This document shows positions 26,056 through 35,020 of a stretch of 64,000 bases of DNA, one piece after another. The DNA comes from Bdellovibrionales bacterium (lineage in GTDB: Bacteria; Bdellovibrionota; Bdellovibrionia; Bdellovibrionales; UBA1609): the NCBI GenBank assembly GCA_016714165.1, contig JADJNU010000001.1, positions 186,001-250,000 on the forward strand, read 5' to 3'. The position numbers and the translations under genes were made by a program. The notes beneath the pieces are model-generated. The model was not told the DNA's origin. It saw only the letters and a program-made list of their open reading frames with translations, and made no database searches. How positions within the stretch are numbered: the stretch's first letter is position 1; the number at the start of each line of letters is the position of its first letter.

Positions 26056-26221
26056 AACTAAGAATGATAGGGAAGATTTTTATGCGCATTTAATTCCCAT
26101 AAAATATTTCGCTAAGATGTTTCACATCTTCCGTGTCACATTTGGTTTCGGCCCTCCAATTCTGGCCTTTGTATTCGGAATCTCCGCTCTTTATTGTATT
26201 CCAATTGTTTGAACTTAAAAT

Positions 26222-26596
26222 CTATTTATCGCACTCAATAGATTTATCTCCTATAGCAAAAGCCTGCAGATCTTTTGTTTCAACCGGCCTTTGCTTGAAA
26301 GTGGTCGTGATCACGCAGCCATTCTTTGTCGTAATATATACGACGTAAGGCTGTCCAGGTGTATCATCAATTTCTATGCTTTTTATGCCACCAGCTTCTC
26401 CCATAGCTCGCCGACCTTCACCTCGTGAATTCAAGGATGAGACTGCAGTTTGAATGATTCGATTTGTATTCATATAATCCGCAACATTTATTTCCTCTCT
26501 ATCGGATTGTTGTGCACTTGAATAATTGGCTGTGCTCAAGGCTAAAAGGATCGCAGCCCCATTTAACATTGATTTTACGTAGATTTTGTTTCTCAT
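26222..26596 (-). CDS. Small exported protein of unknown function
   Basis: Protein of 124 residues from the ATG at 26596, which has an AGGAG ribosome site eight bases upstream; longer frames reaching 26761 lack one. An N-terminal signal peptide ends near 'ANYSSAQQ'. The mature part has 'RGEGRRAMGEAGGIKSIEID', 'YVVYITTKNGCVITTTFKQR' and 'IGDKSIECDK', with two Cys that may pair. It is probably periplasmic. No family recognised. The 130 bases beyond its end towards the protease show nothing definite. Confidence 0.66.
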   Translation of the reverse strand: MRNKIYVKSMLNGAAILLALSTANYSSAQQSDREEINVADYMNTNRIIQTAVSSLNSRGEGRRAMGEAGGIKSIEIDDTPGQPYVVYITTKNGCVITTTFKQRPVETKDLQAFAIGDKSIECDK

Positions 26597-26853
26597 TTTT
26601 ACATCTCCTGTTCGAATCAGTGTAAATTGATTCATTGATAAGGCTCTATTTACCCAGCCGGAAATCCTCCATTTCTTGTGCCGAACCGGATTGCTAATCT
26701 GATCGATTTGAAGAGAACTAGTCTGAAAAATTGTGAAGACCGGTGACAATAACTGGCTCATTTTAAGACAAGTAGAGATCCTCTCTACGTGGGGCTATGT
26801 ATAAATTATGGCTAGAGAAAATTGATTAGACAGCAAGGGAGAGGCTCCTGTCC

Positions 26854-26913
26854 TTCTTGGGCGTCCAGTGGCTTCCCGTCGGGCAATCATCGAGAGGCAC
26901 CGTTGCCCAAGAA
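26854..26913. other. Nested inverted repeat upstream of a lipoprotein gene
   Basis: TTCTTGGGC (26854-26862) and GCCCAAGAA (26905-26913) are a perfect 9-bp inverted pair around 42 bases. A competing inner pair GGGCAA (26881-26886) / TTGCCC (26903-26908) shares the right arm. The two mutually exclusive stems resemble an attenuator or structured leader. It lies 75 bases before the lipoprotein start at 26988. The rest of 26597-26987 holds no gene. Confidence 0.4.
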
Positions 26914-26987
26914 TTGCAGCAATGAAGCGCTAGGGCCAAAGGGGTTTTTATTGAACGGATGTTCGATTTATTGGGGAAGGGACTGAC

Positions 26988-27776
26988 GTGAAGTCTGTGA
27001 AGTCTTTAAAAGGGACCTTGAATTTTATTTTGTCTGGACTCGTCTTGATTGGATTTTTTCAGAATTGTTCTGGTGTAAACTTCGGAAGAAATTCAGCCTC
27101 TAGTGACTCATTGAAAGGAAATGATGGGGAGGAAACGGAGGGCATCGATGATCCTTTTTACGACACGGAGGAGGGACTAAAGGGAGGCCACTTTGACCTC
27201 GACACCTCACATCAGGTTTATTCTGCAGGGATGGGAAAAACAGATCACCATGTGCATGAGTATGATGACAAATTTGGGTTAACTTATGCAGATTTTTTTC
27301 GACTGAAGGACTCCAGATTTGAAAATATCAATGAAAGAGTGGGTGCGAGCACCGAATTTATTTTGGTTATTGCCAACGCGCAACTTTCTCCTAAAGGTGT
27401 TTTGAGCATTAATGGGGTGGCGCAGTCGGTGGGAGATTATCAGACGAGAGTCAGAGATTTTATAAGTGGAAACAGAAATGCCCTGACTGTTTACAGTTTA
27501 AACGGTTCGAAAGGGGAAATGCTGACGGATCTAAGAATTGGGTTTTCAGCTGACGCGATTTTGAATGGGGGCTTGATAGGAACAGAGACTGGCTGTGTCG
27601 TGAGAAATGACCCGGGAAGACTCGGAGAGTACCGCAATGGTGCTCTCACCTTGCAGGCGATTGATGCCAACTCAGCGCATTTTAACTCTGAGACTGGAGT
27701 TGCCGATGTTCAGGGCGGCCTCATTTGGGAGAGCACAATTTTTTACCACAGAGAAAGAGGCGGCTGCTATCGTTAA
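26988..27776 (+). CDS. Lipoprotein with 'FFQNC' lipobox, unknown function
   Basis: Protein of 262 residues from a GTG with AAGGGA upstream. The signal sequence ends 'LVLIGFFQNC', so the lipidated Cys would be preceded by Asn, a non-standard lipobox. The mature region is Asp/Glu/Gly-rich at first. A segment with 'KTDHHVHEYDDKFGLTYADF' follows, giving a His/Asp cluster that could bind metal. Then come beta-rich parts ending in 'FYHRERGGCYR'. I recognise no named family. It faces the cytochrome gene convergently. Confidence 0.7.
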   Translation: MKSVKSLKGTLNFILSGLVLIGFFQNCSGVNFGRNSASSDSLKGNDGEETEGIDDPFYDTEEGLKGGHFDLDTSHQVYSAGMGKTDHHVHEYDDKFGLTYADFFRLKDSRFENINERVGASTEFILVIANAQLSPKGVLSINGVAQSVGDYQTRVRDFISGNRNALTVYSLNGSKGEMLTDLRIGFSADAILNGGLIGTETGCVVRNDPGRLGEYRNGALTLQAIDANSAHFNSETGVADVQGGLIWESTIFYHRERGGCYR

Positions 27777-27848
27777 ATAGGGCCGAGAATAGGGCCGAGA
27801 CGGCCTCCCTCTATGACCGAGACGGCCCATCTTTTAAAAAATGGTCTT

Positions 27849-29033
27849 TCACTGTTTGCTTTCTGTCTTTTCAGGACGAAGATTTTGAAAATAAACCCCA
27901 AGTGCTTGCATCTCCTCGTCCGTAATGGGCGGATTTCGCTGCTTGAGTAGTTTGGGCATTGTCGTTGCATTTGTGCGCTTGCCTGAGAGAAATGCCGCCA
28001 ATTGGTTCTCAATATAAACGCGGTCTTGCCCAGCTAGGCTTGGCCACGCAGACGGACCCGGAAGAAGATTTGGCCCAGAAGCGTGGCAACCATTGCATGA
28101 CATGCTTTTCGCAAGCTCCTGGCCCTTTTTAAAAAGAACACCTAAATCCAAATTCTCTATTTTTTCAGCAGAAAGCGGAGCGGTGACAGGATGCGGAAGG
28201 TCGCTGAAATAGGAAACAAGAATTTCCTGCTCTTCCTTGCTCAAAGAGCCTGCGATCATATTCATCGCCCCTGACGTGGAGTCTTTTCTTTTGTCCTCTC
28301 GAAAATGATTGAGTTGTTCGTTTAAGTAAGTCGCACTTTGACCGGCCAAATGAGGAAACCCGCTCGCAGAGGAAAGGCCTTTTTCGCCGTGGCAGGCGGC
28401 ACACTTTTCCAAGGCAAGATTTGTTCCAGAGGGAGCTGGAGAAGTCGGAGGGGCCGCCGGAGGAGGAGCTGGAGAAGCCACAGTCACTTCGGTCCCCGGT
28501 CCTGGAGGGCCACCATGGCCTTCATTCCCAGTTGCGTCGGCACCTGATTGGTCTGCCGTTGTCGTAGGACCTGTTGGACCACTGTCACTCGGGCTAGGTG
28601 TGGCATTCTCACTTGCCGCATCAGCAATACCCGAGGCCCATTTGTGGATCATTTCTTTTTCCGCAGTCGTTATCGCAGAAGCCTCGGGAGAGCCTGCGGG
28701 TGGCATGTTTGTCGCGACTGCCACTCGCTGAATTAATTTTTTTGCATTGGTTATAGCAACTTTCTCATCACCCCAATTGGCCAACCCATTTTGATTGTGG
28801 CATCGTCCGCAGCGCTTCAGAAAAATGGGTTGGACGTCTGAATACGCTATTTTTTGCCCAGCGTCCTCAGTACCAGTGTTAGTTCCGCTTTTTGTAGTTC
28901 CTTTTTTAGCTGCTGGGCTGAGCTCCTGATGAGGGCCCTTTCGGCTGCATTGGATACTGAAAAGAAGAATCGCCAAAAGGAAGACAAAAGAAAAAGCCGG
29001 GTTCATCAAAAACCTGATATTTCTGCGACACAT
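27849..29033 (-). CDS. Three-haem cytochrome c lipoprotein
   Basis: Protein of 394 residues with three CxxCH haem sites: 'CGRCHNQNG' near the start, 'CAACHGEKG' in the middle and 'CNGCHASGPNLLPG' near the end. A hydrophobic leader ends 'LFSIQCSRKG', a likely lipoprotein signal. A Pro/Ala/Gly/Ser/Thr-rich linker separates the first haem domain from a tandem pair of class I cytochrome domains ('FPHLAGQSATYLNEQL', 'WPSLAGQDRVYIENQL'), similar to cytochrome c4-type pairs. It is a periplasmic electron carrier or electron-transfer module. A GGAG precedes the ATG at 29033; the ATG at 29006 is also possible. A haem-motif outer-membrane protein gene lies divergently upstream. Confidence 0.85.
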   Translation of the reverse strand: MCRRNIRFLMNPAFSFVFLLAILLFSIQCSRKGPHQELSPAAKKGTTKSGTNTGTEDAGQKIAYSDVQPIFLKRCGRCHNQNGLANWGDEKVAITNAKKLIQRVAVATNMPPAGSPEASAITTAEKEMIHKWASGIADAASENATPSPSDSGPTGPTTTADQSGADATGNEGHGGPPGPGTEVTVASPAPPPAAPPTSPAPSGTNLALEKCAACHGEKGLSSASGFPHLAGQSATYLNEQLNHFREDKRKDSTSGAMNMIAGSLSKEEQEILVSYFSDLPHPVTAPLSAEKIENLDLGVLFKKGQELAKSMSCNGCHASGPNLLPGPSAWPSLAGQDRVYIENQLAAFLSGKRTNATTMPKLLKQRNPPITDEEMQALGVYFQNLRPEKTESKQ

Positions 29034-29266
29034 AAAGACTCCAATCCAAAATCCATCGTTGATAGACCCTCATTAACCGAATTCCTTCGATGACAAAAGC
29101 AACTTTCGAGCCAAGTCTCAATTTATACAAAAATAGTCGCGAATGTTTGTATAATTTATATTTTTTATCTTTTTATTTGTTTGCCTAGGCATGTTTGTTA
29201 ATCGCATAGCAGTAATTATATTTCTTCGGGTACTGATTGGTATTGTGATTGAAGTGAAAGGACGGC

Positions 29267-29728
29267 GTGGTGAAACAAAATCTGCATTTTATTATGGGGA
29301 AAAAGCAACCTATTTCTTACCTGTTTCTTGTTGTACTTGTGTTTTGTCCCATGCTGGGCCAAGCGCGGCCCGAATATGCAATTCGCCATGGCTTTACTCG
29401 ATGCACGACCTGTCATCTCTCTCCAGTCGGAGGAGGGACTAGAAATCTGATGGGTAAGTCATTTGGTCTGCGAGGCTTCAACCCGGGGCCTTTTGCGACA
29501 CAGGACGTTTGGTCTTTGGATGTCCGGGGAATATATTTAAATAATCCAGAGGGGCCCAACACCTTAAAGGGAGGTGCTGGAATCATGGCGGGAAATTTAA
29601 GTGCGAACCTGCCAGTGACCGCTGAAGAAGAGGGAAAGGCACCTCTGAGAGCCGTTCTTACTCACAATGTAGGAGGATTTCCAGGGGAGCCGGTGGGCCG
29701 AGAGAGGCCTATCTGCGTTGGGAGTTGA
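29267..29728 (+). CDS. Haem-motif outer-membrane protein, N-terminal part (frameshifted)
   Basis: Signal peptide ending near 'PMLGQARPEY', then 'IRHGFTRCTTCHLSPVGGGT' with one CxxCH haem site, then 'LMGKSFGLRGF' and beta strands. The frame runs into a TGA at 29726-29728. The continuation 'AYLRWELKDD' and the whole beta-barrel are in another frame, beginning at about 29707. The break lies in the AGAGAG run at 29701-29706, and removing two bases there restores one protein of about 415 residues. Start at 29267 or at the adjacent GTG 29270. Confidence 0.7.
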   Translation: MVKQNLHFIMGKKQPISYLFLVVLVFCPMLGQARPEYAIRHGFTRCTTCHLSPVGGGTRNLMGKSFGLRGFNPGPFATQDVWSLDVRGIYLNNPEGPNTLKGGAGIMAGNLSANLPVTAEEEGKAPLRAVLTHNVGGFPGEPVGRERPICVGS

Positions 29729-30516
29729 AGGATGATTCTGCCACCGGCTTCAGCCCTCAGTATGTTCTTTTGGGACGATTTGTATCGCCCTTTGGTATCG
29801 TTACAGATGAACATCGGACTTACACAAAACTTCAAACTCAGAGCACCTGGAACAATCTCGATATTGGAGCCTTGTTTTCAGGAAATCCATCCAGTTTTCT
29901 TCACTATGATTTTTCATTGGTCAATGGTCAGAAGACAAATGGGACAGGTTTTGGGGACGGCAATGCAGCGGTCTGGGGTAGCACTTTGAATCTGAGGTTG
30001 ATGACTTCGGAATCTCCGGTGGGCTTCGGGCTGAGCGGGCTTCATTACGAGAAGGTAAAAGACCAAGACAGTGCTTCGGCGAGTGCGGCCTACATGATGG
30101 TGAGCATGGATCGCCTCACTTGGGATGTGTTTAAGGGATCTTTGCTGGTCGAATATGTGAGTGCCCAGGGATTGAATTCAAACAACGATCTGGCCAGGAT
30201 GTTTACGGATTCAGCCTACCTCGATACTGTAAAGAACTCTGAGTCCCGTGGTCTTTACGCCCTACTGAATTGGGAATTCAGTGAGGTCTTGAGTTTTTGC
30301 TATAAATACGATCAATATACTCCGAACTTGAGCTTTGTAGCGGACTCTTATGTTCGGCACGGACTTGGATTTAAATACTATTTTGGACCCAACCTCTTCA
30401 CTCTGGTGCGCTTTGAAAAGGCTGAGGCAGGGCACCCTTCTGAGCAGAATATAAGCACTACTCCTGGGCTCGGAGCTTCCGATGCTGCTTGGGCCTATCT
30501 GCAGCTATCGATTTAA
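29725..30516 (+). CDS. Haem-motif outer-membrane protein, beta-barrel part (frameshifted)
   Basis: Carries alternating amphipathic strands rich in Tyr, Ser and Gly, such as 'YVLLGRFVSPFGIVTDEHRT', 'VGFGLSGLHYEKVKD' and 'HGLGFKYYFGPNLFTLVRF'. The stop follows 'WAYLQLSI', a terminal strand. This is the layout of an outer-membrane barrel of about 14 or more strands. It continues the haem-bearing N-terminal half (29267-29728). Together they would be a porin with a haem-binding plug-like start. The neighbouring three-haem cytochrome supports a role in envelope electron transfer, which is inference. The TTG at 29725 is probably not a real start. Confidence 0.7.
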   Translation: MKDDSATGFSPQYVLLGRFVSPFGIVTDEHRTYTKLQTQSTWNNLDIGALFSGNPSSFLHYDFSLVNGQKTNGTGFGDGNAAVWGSTLNLRLMTSESPVGFGLSGLHYEKVKDQDSASASAAYMMVSMDRLTWDVFKGSLLVEYVSAQGLNSNNDLARMFTDSAYLDTVKNSESRGLYALLNWEFSEVLSFCYKYDQYTPNLSFVADSYVRHGLGFKYYFGPNLFTLVRFEKAEAGHPSEQNISTTPGLGASDAAWAYLQLSI

Positions 30517-30690
30517 GTGGTCGGTTTAAGCTATCGGTCTCGGTGGTCGATTTTAGGCCTTTGAGTGGGGTGTTTTTGATTGAGGTATTTAATTGGGCCT
30601 GATGGTTAACGGCTAGAGTTACAGCGGGAAGAGCAGTAGAAGAAAGACAAAAAAGCGGCAGGAATATTTCACAGCAATGGCGAGGGCAAG

Positions 30691-31887
30691 ATGGCAAAAA
30701 AGGATATCTTTGGGGATGAAATTGTTGAAAGCAAGGCTCAGGATTATGAGCGTTTTTTGGCAGAGACATCCAAACCAGTTCGAAAAATTTCGGTAGGCGA
30801 TCGGCTGAAAGGCGAAGTTCTTTCAGTTGGCAAGGAAGAAGTCTATGTCTCAACTGAAGGTCCTGTGGATGCGGTCGTTGCGCGCAAAGAGCTTCTTGAT
30901 GAACAAGGTCAAGTCAAAGTAAAAAAGGGGGAGATTCTTGAAATCATCGTAACTCAAGTGCGCGAAGACGTGGTCAAAGCCAAGCCGGCGGATTCTCGAA
31001 GTGGCACCGAAGAGATCGACAATCTAGAAGATGCTCACGACATGGAACTTCCAGTTGAGGGTCGTGTTTTGGAATTCGTCAAAGGCGGATTTCGCGTTCA
31101 AATTCAATCTTACAAAGCTTTTTGCCCCATGAGTCAAATGGATTTGGGGCCAATAAAAACCCCAGAAGACTACGTAAATAAGAGATTTGAATTTTTAATT
31201 ACCCAAATAGACGAGAGGCATACAAATATCGTTGTGTCTCGACGTAAACTTCTCGAGCTCTTGCGATCTGATCGCGAAGGAGAGGTGCTTTCAAAATTAA
31301 AGGAAGGGGATCTTGTTGAAGGGCATGTGACGCGGATAGAGAGTTTTGGTGCCTTTGTTGAGGTCATGCCTCTGGTTGAGGGATTGATTCATGTTTCTGA
31401 GTTGTCCTGGGCTCGCATTAAGCATCCTGGCGAAGTTCTTGAGGTTGGTGCTCCAGTCAAAGTCAAGGTTCTCAAGATACAGGAGAGTGATCAGCGGCTG
31501 CATATTTCTCTGTCTCTCAAGCAAGGCGGAGGAGAACAAGATCCATGGATGCGATTCACTCAGCAGAATCCTCTCGGTACCAAGATTGAAGGGCACATAG
31601 AACGAAAAGAACCATTTGGCTTTTTTGTAAAGTTGGCCAGTGGTGTCAATGGGCTTCTTCATCAATCCAAATGGCGCGATGCGATCGACGGAAAATCAAT
31701 TGAGGCGAAGAGACCCGGTGACTCATTATGGGTGGAAATTGAGAAGATTGATTTGGAGGCTCATAAGATCAGTCTTCGTCTCCCTGGCGAAGGAGAGGAT
31801 CAATCCTGGAGAGATCACCTGCCTGCGCCAAGCACCCAAGGGCTTGGAACCTTTGCCTCGCTCTTTCAGAAGGCTGCGAAGAAATAG
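30691..31887 (+). CDS. S1-domain RNA-binding protein (ribosomal protein S1-like)
   Basis: Protein of 398 residues with four S1 OB-fold repeats: about 35-105, 118-187, 206-275 ('GDLVEGHVTRIESFGAFVEV', 'GLIHVSELSW') and 293-367 ('GHIERKEPFGFFVKL', 'GLLHQSKW'). Canonical bacterial S1 has six repeats and about 550 residues, so this is a shorter S1-like protein, possibly a paralogue binding mRNA or a regulator. It has a GAGGG ribosome site. It is preceded by about 170 bases without a gene and followed by the efflux operon. Confidence 0.86.
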   Translation: MAKKDIFGDEIVESKAQDYERFLAETSKPVRKISVGDRLKGEVLSVGKEEVYVSTEGPVDAVVARKELLDEQGQVKVKKGEILEIIVTQVREDVVKAKPADSRSGTEEIDNLEDAHDMELPVEGRVLEFVKGGFRVQIQSYKAFCPMSQMDLGPIKTPEDYVNKRFEFLITQIDERHTNIVVSRRKLLELLRSDREGEVLSKLKEGDLVEGHVTRIESFGAFVEVMPLVEGLIHVSELSWARIKHPGEVLEVGAPVKVKVLKIQESDQRLHISLSLKQGGGEQDPWMRFTQQNPLGTKIEGHIERKEPFGFFVKLASGVNGLLHQSKWRDAIDGKSIEAKRPGDSLWVEIEKIDLEAHKISLRLPGEGEDQSWRDHLPAPSTQGLGTFASLFQKAAKK

Positions 31888-32000
31888 GAGTTTACTCGCT
31901 AAAAAGTCCTTTTCATTTCGTCGCTTGCCGTGATGTAGTTGAGCTCGCTATTTTAGACTTCCAGTGGAAGTATCCTGGTTCGGGATTGGCAAGGAGGACG

Positions 32001-32891
32001 ATGGAACTCAGAAAATGCAAATTTGTTTTTTTATGTGTTCTGATACTTGGTTCAAATTTTCTATTGGCCTCAGTCCAGACTGAAAAAAAGCCGACCGTCT
32101 TTGTTCTGACTGCTAAGCGCACAGAGATCAGTCGAATCTTGAGCTATCCGGCTTTGATTGAAGCGAGAGTTCATGCGACAGTCCTTGCAGAGGCAGATGG
32201 CGTTGTAAGAAAAATTCATTTTGCGCTTGGGCAAAAAATTGCGGCAGGTAGCCCACTAATTACCTTGCAGCAGACAGATCCCATTTTTCAATTTGCTCCG
32301 GTCTCCACGAAGACCCCAGTTGCCGGTATTGTCAGTGACATAAGCGTCACAGTGGGAGCCTTGGTTACAAAGGGACAAAAGTTGGCGTCTGTGACGGACC
32401 CAAAAAATCTTAAAATTCTTGTTGAGGTGCCAGCTCAGGATATTTCCTCATTGCGAGTTGGCTTGGAGGGGAGCTTTGAAAGTCCGTCAATTCCTGACAG
32501 GGTACCTCTCCATCTCGCCGGCTTGAGTCCAAATGTCGATCCAGCTACGGGTACCGCTTCGTCGGAGCTCATTCCTCAAAAGGGCGAGCGATCTCTTCTG
32601 TTGCGTCCTGGGATGATCGGAAAGGTCACGTTTAAGGCAAATGTTCGTTCTGGATTTGTTGTTCCTGAAGATGCCATCATTAAGGTTGAGGACCGCAAGT
32701 ATTTGAGACTTGTCGTCGACGGCAGAGCTCGGAAAGTGCCAGTTTCGATTGGAGATCGCCAGCGCGGAGAGGTGGAGGTGACGGCGGGCCTTGAAGAGGG
32801 GGCTAAAATTGTGGCGCGTTCGAGCGGCTTTGTTGCGGATGGAGATGAGGTGTTAGTCGAAGAATCAAAGCCTTCCGGAGAGGGCCATTGA
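32001..32891 (+). CDS. RND efflux periplasmic adaptor (membrane fusion protein)
   Basis: Protein of 296 residues from the ATG at 32001, chosen for its AAGGAGGACG ribosome site over a TTG at 31986. A signal peptide is followed by a lipoyl-like half ('AEADGVVRKIHFALGQKIAA'), a second half ('PVAGIVSDISVTVGALVTKG') and a beta-barrel domain, with 'GLEEGAKIVARSSGFVADGD' at the end. It is short for the family because the alpha-hairpin between the lipoyl halves is almost absent. It links the inner-membrane pump encoded next (overlap of four bases) to the TolC-like outer-membrane channel encoded third. Confidence 0.87.
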   Translation: MELRKCKFVFLCVLILGSNFLLASVQTEKKPTVFVLTAKRTEISRILSYPALIEARVHATVLAEADGVVRKIHFALGQKIAAGSPLITLQQTDPIFQFAPVSTKTPVAGIVSDISVTVGALVTKGQKLASVTDPKNLKILVEVPAQDISSLRVGLEGSFESPSIPDRVPLHLAGLSPNVDPATGTASSELIPQKGERSLLLRPGMIGKVTFKANVRSGFVVPEDAIIKVEDRKYLRLVVDGRARKVPVSIGDRQRGEVEVTAGLEEGAKIVARSSGFVADGDEVLVEESKPSGEGH

Positions 32892-35020
32892 AATCTCTCT
32901 ATAGCTCCCCGTTAAGAGTGTACTTGTCATTGGGGCTACTGGCCTTGTTTGGTATTTTCTCTGGAAATAAGCTTCCCATTTCTATGTTTCCTGAAAGCTC
33001 CAAACCAACCGTCGGCGTTCAGGTTCCCTACACGAACTTGACTCCTGATGAATTTTCCAAAGCCTATGGGACCTTCATTGAGAATCGGCTCCAATCTTTA
33101 TCAGACAGTCAGATGAAGATTGCTTCCATTGAAACCAATTATCAAGCCGACCAGGCACAATTTAAGGTTGTTTTTGATTGGGGAACGGAGCAAAGGCGAG
33201 CGGTAAAGGAAGTTGAAGCAGCTGTCTACGGAATGAGCGGACAGTTCCCCAAGGAAATGCGAGATCGCCTAAACGTATGGACTTGGTCTGAAAATCAGGG
33301 CTTTCTTGCGATGAGCTTTTACAGCGAAAAGCGGAGCATTGATGAACTTTACGAGTTCCTTGAACCGATTCTCACACCAATGTTGGCAAATGTGCGTGAC
33401 ACGGATCAAGCTGGACTCTGGAATCCCTCTCGAAAGGAAGTTCAAATTGAGCTTATTCCTGAGGCCATGGCGGCACTTCAGGTATTGCCGCGTGAAGTGG
33501 GGTTGGCGGTGGAGCAGGCCACAACGGCACAAAGTGGTGGATCCCTTTTGATCAATACGACAAGTCAACGAATTCAAATGCCACGCCAGGCAAAAAGCAT
33601 TGAGGATCTAAAACGAATTCCCATTTTGTCGCGAACGGGTCGCGCCATTCATTTGCAGGATGTTGCCCATGTCGAGTTGAGGCCATCCATTGGCGGATCA
33701 AAGAGCTTTAAAACAAGTGGCTCTCCCAGTTTGATTTTATTTGCTTCTCCTTCTCCCGGTGGAAACATCAAGGCGATGTCTGAGGACATCATTGCCTTGG
33801 TCAATGAGAAGAAGACAGGTTGGCCAGAAGATGTTCAGATGAAGGTTTTGGTGGACCCTTCAGAATTTATTAGTAATTCCATTCGCAATGTTTTTCATGA
33901 AGTTGTTTTGGCTGCTTTTCTCGCTGTGGTTATTTTATTTCTCTTCATTGGGAGCTTAAGAAATGTGGCGACCGCTGCGATTGAGATTCCACTGAGCATA
34001 ATTCTGGCCTTTATTCTTATGTGGTACTGGGGGATCAACATCAATCTGATCTCACTCGGAGGACTGGCGCTTTCGGCCGGCATGAATGTTGACGCCTCAG
34101 TTGTTGTTATGGAGAATATTTTTCGACATTTTGAATCACACAAGGGATCTCTGAATTATCAAGAACGATTGAATATACTGTGTCGCGCAGTTTCCGAGGT
34201 GCGATTGCCAGTCATTGCTTCAACAATTGCTTCTATAGTTGTTTTTTTACCCCTGGCTTTCACGTCCGCTTTGAGCTATTCAATTTTAGGTGATCTGGCC
34301 AAAACGGTTGTCTTCTCCCATGGGTTTTCTGCCATTGTCGCTCTCATTTTGGTTCCGACGATTCGCATGCAGCTGATGTCTCTTGATGAGAGAGGGACCC
34401 ATAGGTCACCCATCGAGGCTTGGCTGAAAAAGTTGGAGCAAATTTACAGTTGGAGTCTGGGTGAATTTCTCAATCGGCCTCGGTTGCAATTGGCCACCTA
34501 TTCTTCCTTGGCGACTGCTTTGCTCCTGTTGGTTTTATTTGCATTGCCTCGATTGCCTAGGGAGGTGATCGGGGTTCCTGATACTGACTGGATGGTCGTT
34601 GGCCTAAGTACTCAAGGAAATACTCTCCTTCGTCAAATGGAAGATCAGACCGCTGAGGAAGAATCCAAATTACTCAAGAAGTTTGGAGATGAAATTTCCT
34701 ATACCTTCACTCAGGTGAGAAGCGCCAATAACTCAAATATCATGGCACGATTGAAGAATAAATCTAAGATGCAGGAGACTTGGAAAAAATATCTCGAATT
34801 TTTCCAAAACACTCCTTTTGTTCAGTATTATGTTGAACCCTGGAATCCCTCTGAGTTGCCAATTCCGGATCCACCACATTTTCAAGCTTCAGTTCAGGCG
34901 GAACGCCACGTCGTCGGCTGGAGATCGCACATCAGCTTCATGAGGTTTTGGAATCAAAGAAAAATCTATTTAGTCGTAGTTGGCAAAAGCCAACTTACTC
35001 CGCTGGAGAGGATTTGGTGA
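32888..35020 (+). CDS. RND efflux permease, N-terminal two thirds (frameshifted)
   Basis: AcrB-type proton-driven transporter. It has the N-terminal helix, the porter domain ('LPISMFPESSKPTVGVQVPY'), the membrane bundle with 'AGMNVDASVVVMENIFRHFE' (proton-relay Asp) and the second porter half up to 'IPDPPHFQASVQ'. At the GG of 34897-34898 the frame breaks. The tail to 35020 is out of frame, and the correct continuation 'GGTPRRRLEIAHQLHEVLES' is in the frame of the next entry. One added G repairs it to about 1049 residues, the normal size. Starts by TTG overlapping the adaptor stop. The substrate is unknown. Confidence 0.85.
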   Translation: MKSLYSSPLRVYLSLGLLALFGIFSGNKLPISMFPESSKPTVGVQVPYTNLTPDEFSKAYGTFIENRLQSLSDSQMKIASIETNYQADQAQFKVVFDWGTEQRRAVKEVEAAVYGMSGQFPKEMRDRLNVWTWSENQGFLAMSFYSEKRSIDELYEFLEPILTPMLANVRDTDQAGLWNPSRKEVQIELIPEAMAALQVLPREVGLAVEQATTAQSGGSLLINTTSQRIQMPRQAKSIEDLKRIPILSRTGRAIHLQDVAHVELRPSIGGSKSFKTSGSPSLILFASPSPGGNIKAMSEDIIALVNEKKTGWPEDVQMKVLVDPSEFISNSIRNVFHEVVLAAFLAVVILFLFIGSLRNVATAAIEIPLSIILAFILMWYWGININLISLGGLALSAGMNVDASVVVMENIFRHFESHKGSLNYQERLNILCRAVSEVRLPVIASTIASIVVFLPLAFTSALSYSILGDLAKTVVFSHGFSAIVALILVPTIRMQLMSLDERGTHRSPIEAWLKKLEQIYSWSLGEFLNRPRLQLATYSSLATALLLLVLFALPRLPREVIGVPDTDWMVVGLSTQGNTLLRQMEDQTAEEESKLLKKFGDEISYTFTQVRSANNSNIMARLKNKSKMQETWKKYLEFFQNTPFVQYYVEPWNPSELPIPDPPHFQASVQAERHVVGWRSHISFMRFWNQRKIYLVVVGKSQLTPLERIW

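Noticed and set aside
30458..30853. 131-codon - strand frame before the S1-domain gene
   Set aside because: It overlaps the barrel end and the S1 start, with no recognisable protein features.
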